Assembly: GCF_010233585.1 (NCBI RefSeq)
Contig: NZ_CP045997.1
Location: forward strand, 9,379,099-9,443,098
DNA: 64,000 nucleotides
Source: Spirosoma endbachense
GTDB taxonomy: Bacteria; Bacteroidota; Bacteroidia; Cytophagales; Spirosomataceae
Direction of reading: 5' to 3'
A model generated the notes under the pieces. The model saw only the letters and a program-made list of their open reading frames with translations. It had not been told where the DNA came from and searched no databases. Below, one piece after another: positions 8,931 through 16,904 of the stretch. The number at the start of each line of letters is the position of its first letter. The stretch's first letter is position 1. The translations under genes and the position numbers were made by a program.

Positions 8931-9296
8931 TTGAAGGCTTCACCGAGGCTTTATCGTTTGAGTTGCGGCCGTTCAACATCCGCGTGAAAAACATTGAACC
9001 CGGTGCTATTAAAACCGATTTCTATGACCGCTCTCAGGATTTGCTCCAAAAAGATGGGTGTATGTGCCGTTACGCTCGCCAACTCCCAAAAAGCGGGTGC
9101 CGATGCGCCAGGTCTGGAGGTGGTAGCCCAAACGATTTTCGTAGCCGCCAACGACCGCTCGTTCCGACTCCGCTACCCGGTAGGTGGTCAGTCGCCCTTG
9201 TTGCTGGCTATCTGGCGGATAATACCCCTAAGCTGGTTCCACGGGATCGTCAGGAGTGTCGTCGAAAAAGGTTTCAAACCAACGGTGGCAGCCTGA
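8927..9296 (+). pseudogene. SDR family oxidoreductase remnant (N-terminus lost, frameshifted)
   Basis: From about 8930 the plus strand encodes [20 protein letters not shown] followed by NIEPGAIKTDFYDRSQD, the post-active-site part of a classical SDR. The frame shifts by one near 9050 and continues with ANSQKAGADAPGLEVVAQTI, RYPVGGQSPLLLAIWRIIPL and a stop at 9294-9296. The Rossmann half and the active-site tyrosine region are missing, cut at the junction with the kduD fragment. Non-functional. Confidence 0.82.
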
Positions 9297-9311
9297 GTCA
9301 GGGATTAACCA

Positions 9312-9342
9312 GATACGCCCCATCGCGAGGATGGGGCGTATC
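9312..9342. terminator. Bidirectional hairpin terminator
   Basis: Perfect 13-bp stem GATACGCCCCATC/GATGGGGCGTATC with a 5-nt loop (GCGAG). It lies between the end of the plus-strand SDR remnant (9296) and the end of the convergent minus-strand gene (9363). There is no strong T-run, which is usual for this phylum. Confidence 0.75.
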
Positions 9343-9362
9343 CATAATAAGGTCGACTTCGG

Positions 9363-9716
9363 TCAGGCAATATATCGCTCCCGGATTATTTTGCCGTCCT
9401 GCCAGTCCTGAATGGCTACCTCCGTCACGTTAACCCGCCCATTGTCAGCGTGGTCGAAATCCAGCTCCCAAACCACAAAACTCCGGTTCCCAACCACAAG
9501 GGTACCCCTATGAGCAAACGTCCGAACCGCGGTGATTTTGCTTAGCAGTTCCTCGCCAACGCGGTAATTTTCGGCCAGGCCCGATACGGTTACACCGTCG
9601 AGGTCGGTTTTTTCCAGATTGGGATGGTAATAGGTATCGAAGGCGTCCGTCGGTTTACCTTGATTTACTAAGTCGACAAGCCCATTAAGGGCCTGTTCAA
9701 TGGTTGCAGTTGCCAT
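9363..9716 (-). CDS. SnoaL/NTF2-like domain protein
   Basis: 117 residues, one NTF2-like domain: an N-terminal helix with IEQALNGLVDLVNQGKPTDA, the typical DTYYHPNLEKTDLDG stretch, then four strands ending VTEVAIQDWQDGKIIRERYI. This cone-shaped fold is used by SnoaL-type cyclases and isomerases and by many small proteins of unknown function. It is downstream of an SDR gene (39-nt gap), so they are probably cotranscribed under the HxlR regulator. The substrate is unknown. Confidence 0.85.
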   Translation of the reverse strand: MATATIEQALNGLVDLVNQGKPTDAFDTYYHPNLEKTDLDGVTVSGLAENYRVGEELLSKITAVRTFAHRGTLVVGNRSFVVWELDFDHADNGRVNVTEVAIQDWQDGKIIRERYIA

Positions 9717-9755
9717 GAACTTTAGTTTGTTTTGACTTGAAAAAATTGGTTGAAA

Positions 9756-10469
9756 TTAGACTAACCGTGCTCCGCCATCCACGTGAATCACCTCACCCGT
9801 GACGGATTTGTTCTGCATTAGAGAGAGTACTGCCTGGGCCACTTCGTCGGGCCGGGCAATGCGTTTAACAGGGAGGGTATGCGCTACAGTAGCCAGCACC
9901 TGTTCCCGATTATCACCCAGCACGTTAGTCCACATCGGGGTGTCGGTATAGCCGGGCGAAATGGCATTGAAGCGGATGGGTGCCAAATCCAGCGCTAGTA
10001 CGCGGGCCATCTGCTCGGCTACGGCCGTGGCGATGCCCGACACCCAGGCTCCCGACACAGGGCGGTCGGTCGAAAGGCCACCAGTGAAAGTAAAGGAACC
10101 GCCAGAGCGTAATTTGGGGGTAGCCGCCCGAACAACGTGGATGTTACCAAGTAGCCGCAATTGGATGGGTGTAGCGTGGTCGGCTACGCTGCCCTCGAAA
10201 AGGCTACCTAACTTGGTACCACCCGCCGATACTAATACATGATCGATGGCAGTGAGTTGGTTAAAGAACCGATTAACGGCATGTTCGTCGGTAATGTCGA
10301 GCGGGTAAGCGGCTACGTTACCGATAAGTTGGGCCGCCTGTTGAGCAGTGGCCGTAGAGGTGCCAGTGATAGTGACGGTAGCCCCCTGTTGGTAGGCGAG
10401 TTGAGCCGTTGCGAAACCGATGCCTGAACTTCCTCCGATGATGACGATGTTCTTGTTTCTGAATGCCAT
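9756..10469 (-). CDS. SDR family oxidoreductase
   Basis: 237 residues from the ATG at 10467-10469; a TTG nine codons upstream is not needed. The glycine-rich NAD(P) motif GGSSGIG is near the N-terminus (NIVIIGGSSGIGFATAQLAY). HVLVSAGG follows in place of NNAG, and the end is PVKRIARPDEVAQAVLSLM with GEVIHVDGGARL. The active-site Tyr-x-x-x-Lys is not obvious: the usual position reads SGAWVSGIATAVAEQMARVL, so the catalytic residues may be altered. It is divergent from the HxlR gene at 10563, a common pairing for electrophile or aldehyde responses. Confidence 0.88.
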   Translation of the reverse strand: MAFRNKNIVIIGGSSGIGFATAQLAYQQGATVTITGTSTATAQQAAQLIGNVAAYPLDITDEHAVNRFFNQLTAIDHVLVSAGGTKLGSLFEGSVADHATPIQLRLLGNIHVVRAATPKLRSGGSFTFTGGLSTDRPVSGAWVSGIATAVAEQMARVLALDLAPIRFNAISPGYTDTPMWTNVLGDNREQVLATVAHTLPVKRIARPDEVAQAVLSLMQNKSVTGEVIHVDGGARLV

Positions 10470-10479
10470 TGGTTTATTG

Positions 10480-10503
10480 TTGAATTGACGGTGCAAAATT
10501 CAA
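10480..10503. promoter_or_regulatory. Inverted repeat, candidate HxlR operator
   Basis: TTGAATT, 10 nt, AATTCAA lies directly upstream of the SDR start (10469) and 60 bp before the HxlR start (10563). The position between divergent genes and the dyad suggest an operator for the HxlR dimer; this is inference. Confidence 0.45.
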
Positions 10504-10562
10504 TTCCTGGCAAAAGGCATTCAAGTAGTCACGGATTAGTGAGTCTGTAACAAAAAAGTGAG

Positions 10563-10961
10563 ATGCGAAAAACTACGTCTACCAATACCCAAAACGCGAA
10601 GCAATTAACAGCAAACTGCCCCATTCTGAGTACTTTTCACCTGCTGGGAGGTCGGTGGAAAATTGCCCTGATCTGGAACATTGCCCAGGACATAAACCGC
10701 TTTGGATTGTTGCGGAACCAACTGCCGGGGCTTTCTCAGAAAATGCTGGGTCAGCAACTGAAGGAATTGGAGCAGGATGGCTTCATCGGGAAAACGAACT
10801 TCGCCGAAGTGCCCCCCCGCACCGAGTATTATCTGACGGAACTGGGTCAGTCGCTCCTTCCTCTGCTGGCTCAGGTGTATGATTGGGGCCTGGCTCATAA
10901 CCTGCCCCAACGCGTACGGGAGCGTTACGAGGCTGAAGCTGCTAGTCAGCCTTCGGGCTAA
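10563..10961 (+). CDS. HxlR family winged-helix transcriptional regulator
   Basis: 132 residues with the single HxlR domain: CPILSTFHLLGGRWKIALIW near the N-terminus (the family cysteine is present at CPI), the recognition helix LPGLSQKMLGQQLKELEQDG and the wing EVPPRTEYYLTELGQSLLPL. Such proteins often sense electrophiles or oxidants through the N-terminal cysteine. It is divergent from the SDR/SnoaL pair and is its likely regulator. Confidence 0.93.
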   Translation: MRKTTSTNTQNAKQLTANCPILSTFHLLGGRWKIALIWNIAQDINRFGLLRNQLPGLSQKMLGQQLKELEQDGFIGKTNFAEVPPRTEYYLTELGQSLLPLLAQVYDWGLAHNLPQRVRERYEAEAASQPSG

Positions 10962-11055
10962 ACAAAGCCTTGTGCTGCTCCACCCTCCGGCTGATTTGGT
11001 CGGGGTAGCTGGGTATACAGATACGCGGTAACTTGCTACGGGTTGGTTAAGAAAA

Positions 11056-11096
11056 GTTGGCTGGTCTAATCGGCAAAACAGGTTAGACCAGCCAAC
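11056..11096. terminator. Hairpin terminator between convergent genes
   Basis: Perfect 14-bp stem GTTGGCTGGTCTAA/TTAGACCAGCCAAC around a 13-nt loop, between the HxlR gene (ends 10961) and the convergent SRPBCC gene (ends 11156). Confidence 0.75.
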
Positions 11097-11155
11097 AAGC
11101 CCAGTTTGTTTCAGTCGCCGTCAACCAGTAGCTACTGGCTGGCCTGGTCTACCAA

Positions 11156-11725
11156 TTACTTCTCCGATTCTGCTTTGAGCAGTTCCAGCCAATGCTGCAT
11201 ATCTTTTGCCAGATTCTTGTTGAACGATGATTTAAACAGCCCGGCCAGAAGTCCTTCCATTGATTCATCGACTGCTACCTGCGTACCGCCCGGCACTTCG
11301 GTCAGTGTCCAGTTATGAACCGCGTACATACCAAATGTTTTACCCGTCCAACCGAGGCTTTTGTTGGGGTCAACGGTATGCAGTGTCGAGTGAATACCCG
11401 CCCCGCCTGTTTTCCAGTCGAACGTAGTACCGGGTTGCAGGGGGCCGTTGAGTGATGGTTTCGTAATGTCGGTTTGCCAGCTCGCCCAGTTGTTGATGTT
11501 GGCCAGTAGGTTCCAGACTTTATCGGGGCTGGCTTTAATGATAATACGTTTACTGCACGTTACGGGTGCTTTGGGGTTTGTTAGTACGTTCATGGTTTTG
11601 CTGGCTGATGGGTTATCCGATTTGTTGGAGGCTACTGCCAGGGCAGCCTTGTTTGAGGTAATAGCGGCAAAGCCCGATACGCTCATCAGGGCAGCCAGCA
11701 TGGTTGATTTAGCGATTGTGTTCAT
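11156..11725 (-). CDS. SRPBCC (START/Bet v1-like) family protein with signal peptide
   Basis: 189 residues. The N-terminus MNTIAKSTMLAALMSVSGFA reads as a signal or membrane anchor. The SRPBCC domain follows from about residue 55: CSKRIIIKASPDKVWNLLAN, WASWQTDITKP, then WTLTEVPGGTQVAVDES and a long C-terminal helix. These proteins form a deep hydrophobic pocket for small ligands (polyketide cyclase/dehydrase-like); the ligand is unknown. It stands alone, downstream of the Crp-like gene in the opposite reading order. Confidence 0.85.
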   Translation of the reverse strand: MNTIAKSTMLAALMSVSGFAAITSNKAALAVASNKSDNPSASKTMNVLTNPKAPVTCSKRIIIKASPDKVWNLLANINNWASWQTDITKPSLNGPLQPGTTFDWKTGGAGIHSTLHTVDPNKSLGWTGKTFGMYAVHNWTLTEVPGGTQVAVDESMEGLLAGLFKSSFNKNLAKDMQHWLELLKAESEK

Positions 11726-11811
11726 CTTGCGTTATGGTTAACTTGATGATACAAAATTGCACCCGCCCGCTTGCCTGGAACGTTAACAAAAGATAAGGAA
11801 TTACCTGGGCC

Positions 11812-12411
11812 TTATTTTTTCTGAATTCGGTTTCGTATTCGGCTCATGCTTACGGGTGTAATACCCAGATAATTGGCGATGTAATGCTGGGGAACCCGTT
11901 CCAGAATTTTCTTTTTGCTGCCTTCCAGCAAATCAAGATAGCGTTCTTCGGGGCTGAGCAGGAGCAGACTCGCCATTCGCTCTTCTAGGCCAATGGTCAG
12001 GTATTCGGCCATGAGTCGACCGAACTTCTGCCAGGCCATGCGTTGGTCGAACAGGTTTTTGAGTAAGGCGTACGGAAAACCAATATACGTACTGTCACTC
12101 AGGGCCTCGATGGTAATCAGCGACGGTTTGCCGGTCAGGCAACTGATATAGGCCGAGAGAAAGTGATTTTCAAAGAAAAAGTAGGTCGTCCGTTCTTCGC
12201 CATCTTTCGTGTAGAACTGGCGGAACATACCTTCGATCACAAAGCCAACCTCGACCGAAACGCACCCTTCTTCAGCAAATAAGGCGTGTTTTTTAAGGGT
12301 TGAAATCGTTAGGTGCGGAGCCAGCAACCCCCAGTCATCCTCGGTTAAGGGTACAAACTGCTCAATCTGGTGTCGCAAACGCTGGTCGGGGGGAAGTTGC
12401 TGATTGTCCAT
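11812..12411 (-). CDS. Crp/Fnr family transcriptional regulator
   Basis: 199 residues. A cyclic nucleotide-binding-like domain (KKHALFAEEGCVSVEVGFVI, FRQFYTKDGEERTTYFFFEN) is followed by a C-terminal HTH (YIANYLGITPVSMSRIRNRI). It lacks the FNR cysteine cluster and the canonical cAMP-binding residues, like most short Bacteroidota Crp paralogues. The target is unknown; a hairpin just upstream (12424-12458) separates it from the tspO gene. Confidence 0.92.
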   Translation of the reverse strand: MDNQQLPPDQRLRHQIEQFVPLTEDDWGLLAPHLTISTLKKHALFAEEGCVSVEVGFVIEGMFRQFYTKDGEERTTYFFFENHFLSAYISCLTGKPSLITIEALSDSTYIGFPYALLKNLFDQRMAWQKFGRLMAEYLTIGLEERMASLLLLSPEERYLDLLEGSKKKILERVPQHYIANYLGITPVSMSRIRNRIQKK

Positions 12412-12423
12412 AGGACAAACTAC

Positions 12424-12458
12424 AAAAAAGCCCGATCACTTTCCTGGTGATCGGGCTT
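12424..12458 (-). terminator. Intrinsic terminator downstream of tspO
   Basis: 12-bp stem AAGCCCGATCAC/GTGATCGGGCTT with a 7-nt loop. On the minus strand the stem is followed by a T-run (A-run at 12424-12429). It ends the transcript of the gene at 12518-13057. The same stem occurs again at 15951-15981. Confidence 0.88.
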
Positions 12459-12517
12459 AGAAGGTGAAAATTGGACCGCTGCCGATAAATTGACGTCAAC
12501 AAAGACCGTCAATACAT

Positions 12518-13057
12518 TCAGGGGTTCGTCGAGTTAGCCAGCCACAGCAAAATCTTAAACGTGGTCGTTACCGGCATCCAGATAATCAAGGGTAGCAAAT
12601 AGTAAAAGGCTCGTTTTGAATAACGTAAAAACAGCCAGCCCAGGAGCACTGCTGTTAGCACGCCATTTATATCCATAAAGGTCATGATGGCTGGGTTACC
12701 CTTAGACACATTGGCAATGGGCAGAAACAGAACGTTAGTCAACAAGATGGACACGTAGTAGATCATGGCTCCCCGGATGTCAAACGTATTTCGTTGAAGC
12801 CAGACATACCCGGCCGCTAAACCCATAGTGGGGTAGAGCACAAGCCAAAACACCCAAAACATCCATTGGGGTGGATAAATAGCTGGTAACCTGTAGGTAT
12901 TATCGAATGGGAATAGCGAAAAGCTGAGATAGGCCGTCAGCATGCCTATCCCTAACGTACCGATTGAAAAGAAAACCAACACATAGATGGGTCTGCTTCC
13001 CGTGCTTGACCCATTCACTGAACCGCCGTGTACCTCAACAAATGATGTCGATTTCAT
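12518..13057 (-). CDS. tspO: TspO/MBR family membrane protein
   Basis: 179 residues from the ATG at 13055-13057; a GTG 17 codons upstream is weaker. After a short hydrophilic N-terminus there are five hydrophobic helices, with the aromatic-rich YPPQWMFWVFWLVLYPTMGL and AAGYVWLQR stretch typical of TspO. TspO proteins bind porphyrins and cholesterol-like ligands and act in stress and tetrapyrrole regulation. The AraC gene lies 97 nt upstream on the same strand. Family assignment rests on the PPxW and membrane pattern. Confidence 0.75.
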   Translation of the reverse strand: MKSTSFVEVHGGSVNGSSTGSRPIYVLVFFSIGTLGIGMLTAYLSFSLFPFDNTYRLPAIYPPQWMFWVFWLVLYPTMGLAAGYVWLQRNTFDIRGAMIYYVSILLTNVLFLPIANVSKGNPAIMTFMDINGVLTAVLLGWLFLRYSKRAFYYLLPLIIWMPVTTTFKILLWLANSTNP

Positions 13058-13153
13058 GACTAAAGGTGCCGCTCTTGTTTCAACGCGACAGCACAAAAGT
13101 AGCGGCACTATTCAGCACAGGATTAGGACAAATCGGGGCAATTGACGCACAAT

Positions 13154-14089
13154 TTATGCCTGCTGACGGTATTGGGTCGGATTGAGGCAAGTATGTTTTT
13201 TGAAGAAACGGGCAAAATACGATAGGTCGTCAAAACTGAGTCGGTAAGCGATCTCCGAGATGGACAAACCCGGTTGACCAAGCAGTACCTTCGCTTCCAG
13301 GAGAAGCATCTCGGCAATCAATACGCTGGCGGGCTTGCCGGTGGCTTCTTTGATGCATTTGTTGAGGTGGTTCGGGGTTACGGCCAACAAGTCTGCGTAT
13401 TCATTTACGGTGCGGTTGCTCAGGATATGACGGGTCAGTAAGTGCCGGAAGTGGGCCGTAAGCAACGCCGACGAAGTTAGCTGGCGAGTCTGCTTACGAT
13501 GACCATATTGCTGTTGCACATCCAGTAAGAATGCATAGAACAACGAGCTGATGTATGCCTGGCTATCCGTACGCTGGCTTAGAAGTGCCCGTTCAATTCG
13601 GGCCAATTGTGCCAGCAAGTCCGATAAAATTACCGGGTCAAGCGACAATACCGGGCTGGCATCAGACTGTAAAAAGCTTAGTTCGGCTAACGCATGAGGA
13701 TTTTTAAGCGTAGCCAATACGTATTCCGCATCGAACAGACCATAAAATCCGGTGGCATCGGCCATGCAGCTATCCGTTGAGACAATATCACCTGCCCGGT
13801 ACACTGAAAACATACCTGGACCAATCGTGTAAGACTCCAAACCATACGTCCGCTGAATGGACCCACGGGTCAGGAGCATAAAATCATAATGAAAACTCCG
13901 GTTGGTTGGAATCGGGAAAGCAATCCGGCGAGCAAAATCCTCGATCCGCATCAGGGTAAAAAAACGGTTGGCCGGAAAGTGGCTGTCGGACCATGAATGG
14001 GGATGCCGTGCCTGCTGCCGGGCATCCTCGTCGACGAATTGATCGACAAACGTATCCGGGTCAATGATCGGGATAGGGGGCTGGTTCAT
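13154..14089 (-). CDS. AraC family transcriptional regulator
   Basis: 311 residues. An N-terminal AraC_binding-like cupin (FHYDFMLLTRGSIQRTYGLE, YTIGPGMFSVYRAGD) is followed by a helical linker and a C-terminal AraC HTH pair (TVNEYADLLAVTPNHLNKCI and ISEIAYRLSFDDLSYFARFF, ending NPTQYRQQ). It is on the same strand as tspO, 97 nt upstream of it. Ligand and regulon are unknown. Confidence 0.93.
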   Translation of the reverse strand: MNQPPIPIIDPDTFVDQFVDEDARQQARHPHSWSDSHFPANRFFTLMRIEDFARRIAFPIPTNRSFHYDFMLLTRGSIQRTYGLESYTIGPGMFSVYRAGDIVSTDSCMADATGFYGLFDAEYVLATLKNPHALAELSFLQSDASPVLSLDPVILSDLLAQLARIERALLSQRTDSQAYISSLFYAFLLDVQQQYGHRKQTRQLTSSALLTAHFRHLLTRHILSNRTVNEYADLLAVTPNHLNKCIKEATGKPASVLIAEMLLLEAKVLLGQPGLSISEIAYRLSFDDLSYFARFFKKHTCLNPTQYRQQA

Positions 14090-14139
14090 GGATTGGTGCT
14101 TGATGGTGCTGTAGGGCCGGTATGTAGTGGACTTGGGCC

Positions 14140-14772
14140 TTACTCAAGCTGCGTAATACAGGCCTTGAGTTCATCCAGGTACTGACCGTACAACCGCTGA
14201 ATGTACCACTTAAGCATAAAATAAGTGCCAATTATCGAAAGAACAGAGAGTACCAACGAGGTAATGAGAAAGCCAACACCGGGATGTTCAGGCAACGCTG
14301 AAAAGGCAGGGTCGCTTGTATCACCAGTAACACCGACGTAGGCCCCCAGCATACCACCTATCACCATCCCCACTGGAATGGAACGCATACAATAGCGAAA
14401 ATAGAGCTGCACAAACCGACTAATTATAGCTTCCATTGCCACTAAATACTGTTTCACGGACCCTAAGGACCAATTCAACTGATTGCGAAGCTGACGGTAC
14501 TGCCGGATAAACGTAACCATCTGGATTATACCAAGTATAACCAGGCAGCCACCCACCCACCGAAAAACCGTTGATGACCAGGTAACCATTACAAAGGTCA
14601 ATACGAGCATGAATACCAGTGCCGAACCAACTTCCAGTAACAGGTTTCGTAAAATACGCTCGATAGCCGTATGCGATCTAGTTCGAAGCATTTCCTCCAG
14701 ATCAGGTCCCGACTTATCAGGAACTAACTCAAAATGAGCCTGGTAAAAGGCTTTAAACTCATCTAGTTCCAT
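14140..14772 (-). CDS. Membrane protein cotranscribed with ECF sigma factor (putative anti-sigma)
   Basis: 210 residues, unrecognised family. An acidic cytoplasmic N-terminus of about 45 residues (FKAFYQAHFELVPDKSGPDL) is followed by two closely spaced helices (VGSALVFMLVLTFVMVTW and VFRWVGGCLVILGIIQMVTF), a central amphipathic stretch and two more helices near the C-terminus. Its start is 3 nt after the stop of the sigma factor gene. Position and topology suggest it holds the sigma factor at the membrane; no known anti-sigma domain is visible. Confidence 0.7.
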   Translation of the reverse strand: MELDEFKAFYQAHFELVPDKSGPDLEEMLRTRSHTAIERILRNLLLEVGSALVFMLVLTFVMVTWSSTVFRWVGGCLVILGIIQMVTFIRQYRQLRNQLNWSLGSVKQYLVAMEAIISRFVQLYFRYCMRSIPVGMVIGGMLGAYVGVTGDTSDPAFSALPEHPGVGFLITSLVLSVLSIIGTYFMLKWYIQRLYGQYLDELKACITQLE

Positions 14773-14775
14773 CCG

Positions 14776-15261
14776 TTAGTTTTGTTGTACGGTTTGTTTG
14801 AGTTGCTGCTTGATCCGATTCATTTTTACCGCTACATAATTAGGCGTAATCCCCAACAATTGACCGATAGCCGTATAATCATACTCATCGAGATAGAGCA
14901 TGACCACCGCTTTGTCAATTTTATCTAACTGGCCAATGGCCTGATAAAGCGCACTAAATTGCTGTTCTGTAGGGTCATCCGTCAAATCAGGAAGTTGAAG
15001 GACATCCTCAAGGCCCTCCTGCATTGGGTTTCGTTTTGTTTTTCGCAAGTAGGCGATAGCCGTATTCAGGCCTATTTGATAGAGCCAGGTCGTGAACTTA
15101 GCCTCCCGTCGGTAATTGCTGTTAGCTTTCCAGGCATTTAGCAGGATTTCCTGAAACAGATCTTCGCGATCTTCTGGTTTGTCCGCATAGAGGTGACAAA
15201 CTTTATGAATAATTTTCTGATGCTGGCGAATCTGTCGGATAAATTCCTGCTCTGACAACAT
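14776..15261 (-). CDS. ECF RNA polymerase sigma-70 factor
   Basis: 161 residues from the ATG at 15259-15261 (a TTG three codons upstream is also in frame). Region 2 is clear (HKVCHLYADKPEDREDLFQE, NAWKANSNYRREAKFTTWLY). Region 4 is at about residues 100-155 (LDKIDKAVVMLYLDEYDYTA, IGQLLGITPNYVAVKMNRIK). No anti-sigma domain is attached. It is followed at once by the membrane protein gene, the usual arrangement for sigma/anti-sigma pairs. Confidence 0.93.
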   Translation of the reverse strand: MLSEQEFIRQIRQHQKIIHKVCHLYADKPEDREDLFQEILLNAWKANSNYRREAKFTTWLYQIGLNTAIAYLRKTKRNPMQEGLEDVLQLPDLTDDPTEQQFSALYQAIGQLDKIDKAVVMLYLDEYDYTAIGQLLGITPNYVAVKMNRIKQQLKQTVQQN

Positions 15262-15478
15262 GAGGAGCAATGGCGAAGGACAATTAAGTCGCTAAAAGCA
15301 AGATCGTTTGTTTAGTCAAACTGTTTATGACCCAAGCTGAAGCTGATCCTTACTGCGGATTAGTTCTAGCCTTGCCTGGATAAAGCCTGGCGTATCTGTA
15401 TCAGTAAACTACTACCAAAACGAATCAAGGCAACGGTCAGCCAATAGGGTAGGGAGACCCCGTTTTTTTAGAATCGAT

Positions 15479-15748
15479 TTAAGCGCCGACCGTTTTCCAA
15501 TAAACTAAACCAATGCCTGCCAGGATCATCAGGTGAATAATCAGCCAGGCGCGTTGCCAGCGTGGGCGATTATCCCAGCGAACTGCCTGATCGAAGGGGT
15601 CAAAAATCAATGCAATTCCCAGGTTGCTCATCGCATCCTGGTACGAGCCAGTCAGATAGAGGTAGAGGCTCATGAGCACAAATGACCCATACATCATACG
15701 GTTAACTTTAACTGATAGCGATTTAGTGGATTGATTGTTAGCCTGCAT
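15479..15748 (-). CDS. Small membrane protein of unknown function
   Basis: 89 residues with two predicted helices (MYGSFVLMSLYLYLTGSYQD and WLIIHLMILAGIGLVYW) and a cytoplasmic FDPFDQAVRWDNRPRWQR loop. It starts with an ATG at 15746-15748. Not assigned to a named family. Minus-strand sequence just downstream (about 15373-15460) has another short coding-like stretch without a start, possibly a gene remnant. Confidence 0.6.
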   Translation of the reverse strand: MQANNQSTKSLSVKVNRMMYGSFVLMSLYLYLTGSYQDAMSNLGIALIFDPFDQAVRWDNRPRWQRAWLIIHLMILAGIGLVYWKTVGA

Positions 15749-15946
15749 AGTTTTTTGAGCTTTAGCTTATTAGTCGCTGAATCCCGCAAAATATTACAGA
15801 GCGGTTCCGTTTTTTTGTGAGCAAACGGATTTTCATGACAACTGAATAGGTTTTTGTCATTTCGACTGGTCCGCCGGTGTGGCATGAGAAAGGACAAAAA
15901 ACAGCCTACTATTTTCTATAAAAGGGAAAGGTAAAACAGGTTCAAC

Positions 15947-15981
15947 AAAAAAGCCCGATCACTATTCTAGTGATCGGGCTT
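15947..15981 (-). terminator. Intrinsic terminator, same stem as 12424-12458
   Basis: Stem AAGCCCGATCAC (15951-15962)/GTGATCGGGCTT (15970-15981) with loop TATTCTA, followed on the minus strand by a T-run. It overlaps the stop of the DoxX fragment that ends at 15980-15982, so it was that gene's terminator. Confidence 0.85.
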
Positions 15982-16830
15982 AGAAAGTAAACAGATACGA
16001 ATCAGCCCGTTCCCGCGTATCTCTAGCAACGTAGCGGGCATAGAGCAACAGGCCACCAACCACCATTGTATTTCGGAATATGTTCAGTAGGTCGTTTTGT
16101 TGGTGGCTGCTCGCGGAATGTGAACCAGAAGAATCATCAGGAATACGTACAGGGGGGCCATGAGTAACGTGGCCAGCTTATCGAATTTGCCGATCAGACA
16201 GCTAACCATGAAAGCCAGAATACACAGGCCAGCAACGCCATCGGGCGTCACTCTGGTTTGCCAGAGGTAGAGGGTCTTTAGCTTCTTACAGGATTCGAGG
16301 GTCTTCAGCCCCTGATCCGTTACGGAGGTAGCGTAGAGATTCAGGTGCTGAAGAGCGGGTAGGTTTCGAAGTTGGGAAAGGCCTGCATCGGTGATGCGGG
16401 TATTGTCGAGGCTCAGGCGGGTTAGATTTTTGAATTGAGCGATCTGTAGTAACGATTTACCGGTAACCTGGGTAGCCGATAAATCCAGCCAGACAATGTG
16501 CTCTTTCAGAGGCAGTAAAAGAGCCATCTGTGCATCACCGAAGTGGGGTGTATTCACCCTGTCGAGGGCCAGGAAAGACTGATCGGGTGTGATCGGGGTA
16601 ATCACAACACCCTGATTTTCGGCTTTTTGGCGATCAGTCTGGCTGACCTTTCCGGGGCTTACAGTCGGAAGTTCGGCTTCTGATCCACCTTCGTTTGTTG
16701 GTGCTGCCCTGTAATGAGCCAGCCAGGTGTTAACTTTTTCGTTTTTGGGCAGGTCAGCAATCCGCTTTTTGACGTCGGCATTCGCGGTAGAAATCCACAG
16801 GTCGATTAACTCGATCTCCGCTTTTGTCAA
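15980..16830 (-). pseudogene. Chimera: cytochrome/LRR protein fragment fused to DoxX C-terminus
   Basis: The frame 16830-16084 has no ATG; its first codon is TTG, and a TGA lies just upstream. The first part (TKAEIELIDLWISTANADVK) looks like the tail of a planctomycete-type cytochrome c domain. It is followed by about four leucine-rich repeats (NLTRLSLDNTRITDAGLSQL, LQHLNLYATSVTDQGLKTLE). At about 16220 this changes to a membrane segment (GLCILAFMVSCLIGKFDKLA) typical of a DoxX C-terminus. After a frameshift at about 16084 it continues as NIFRNTMVVGGLLLYARYVA to a stop at 15980-15982. Two truncated genes joined by deletion; not functional as either. Confidence 0.78.
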
Positions 16831-16904
16831 CTGTCAACTATAATCCCTAGCATACGTCTACCCATTAGTGCTAAAATAGCACCATTTCGTCAATACAATA
16901 CCTA

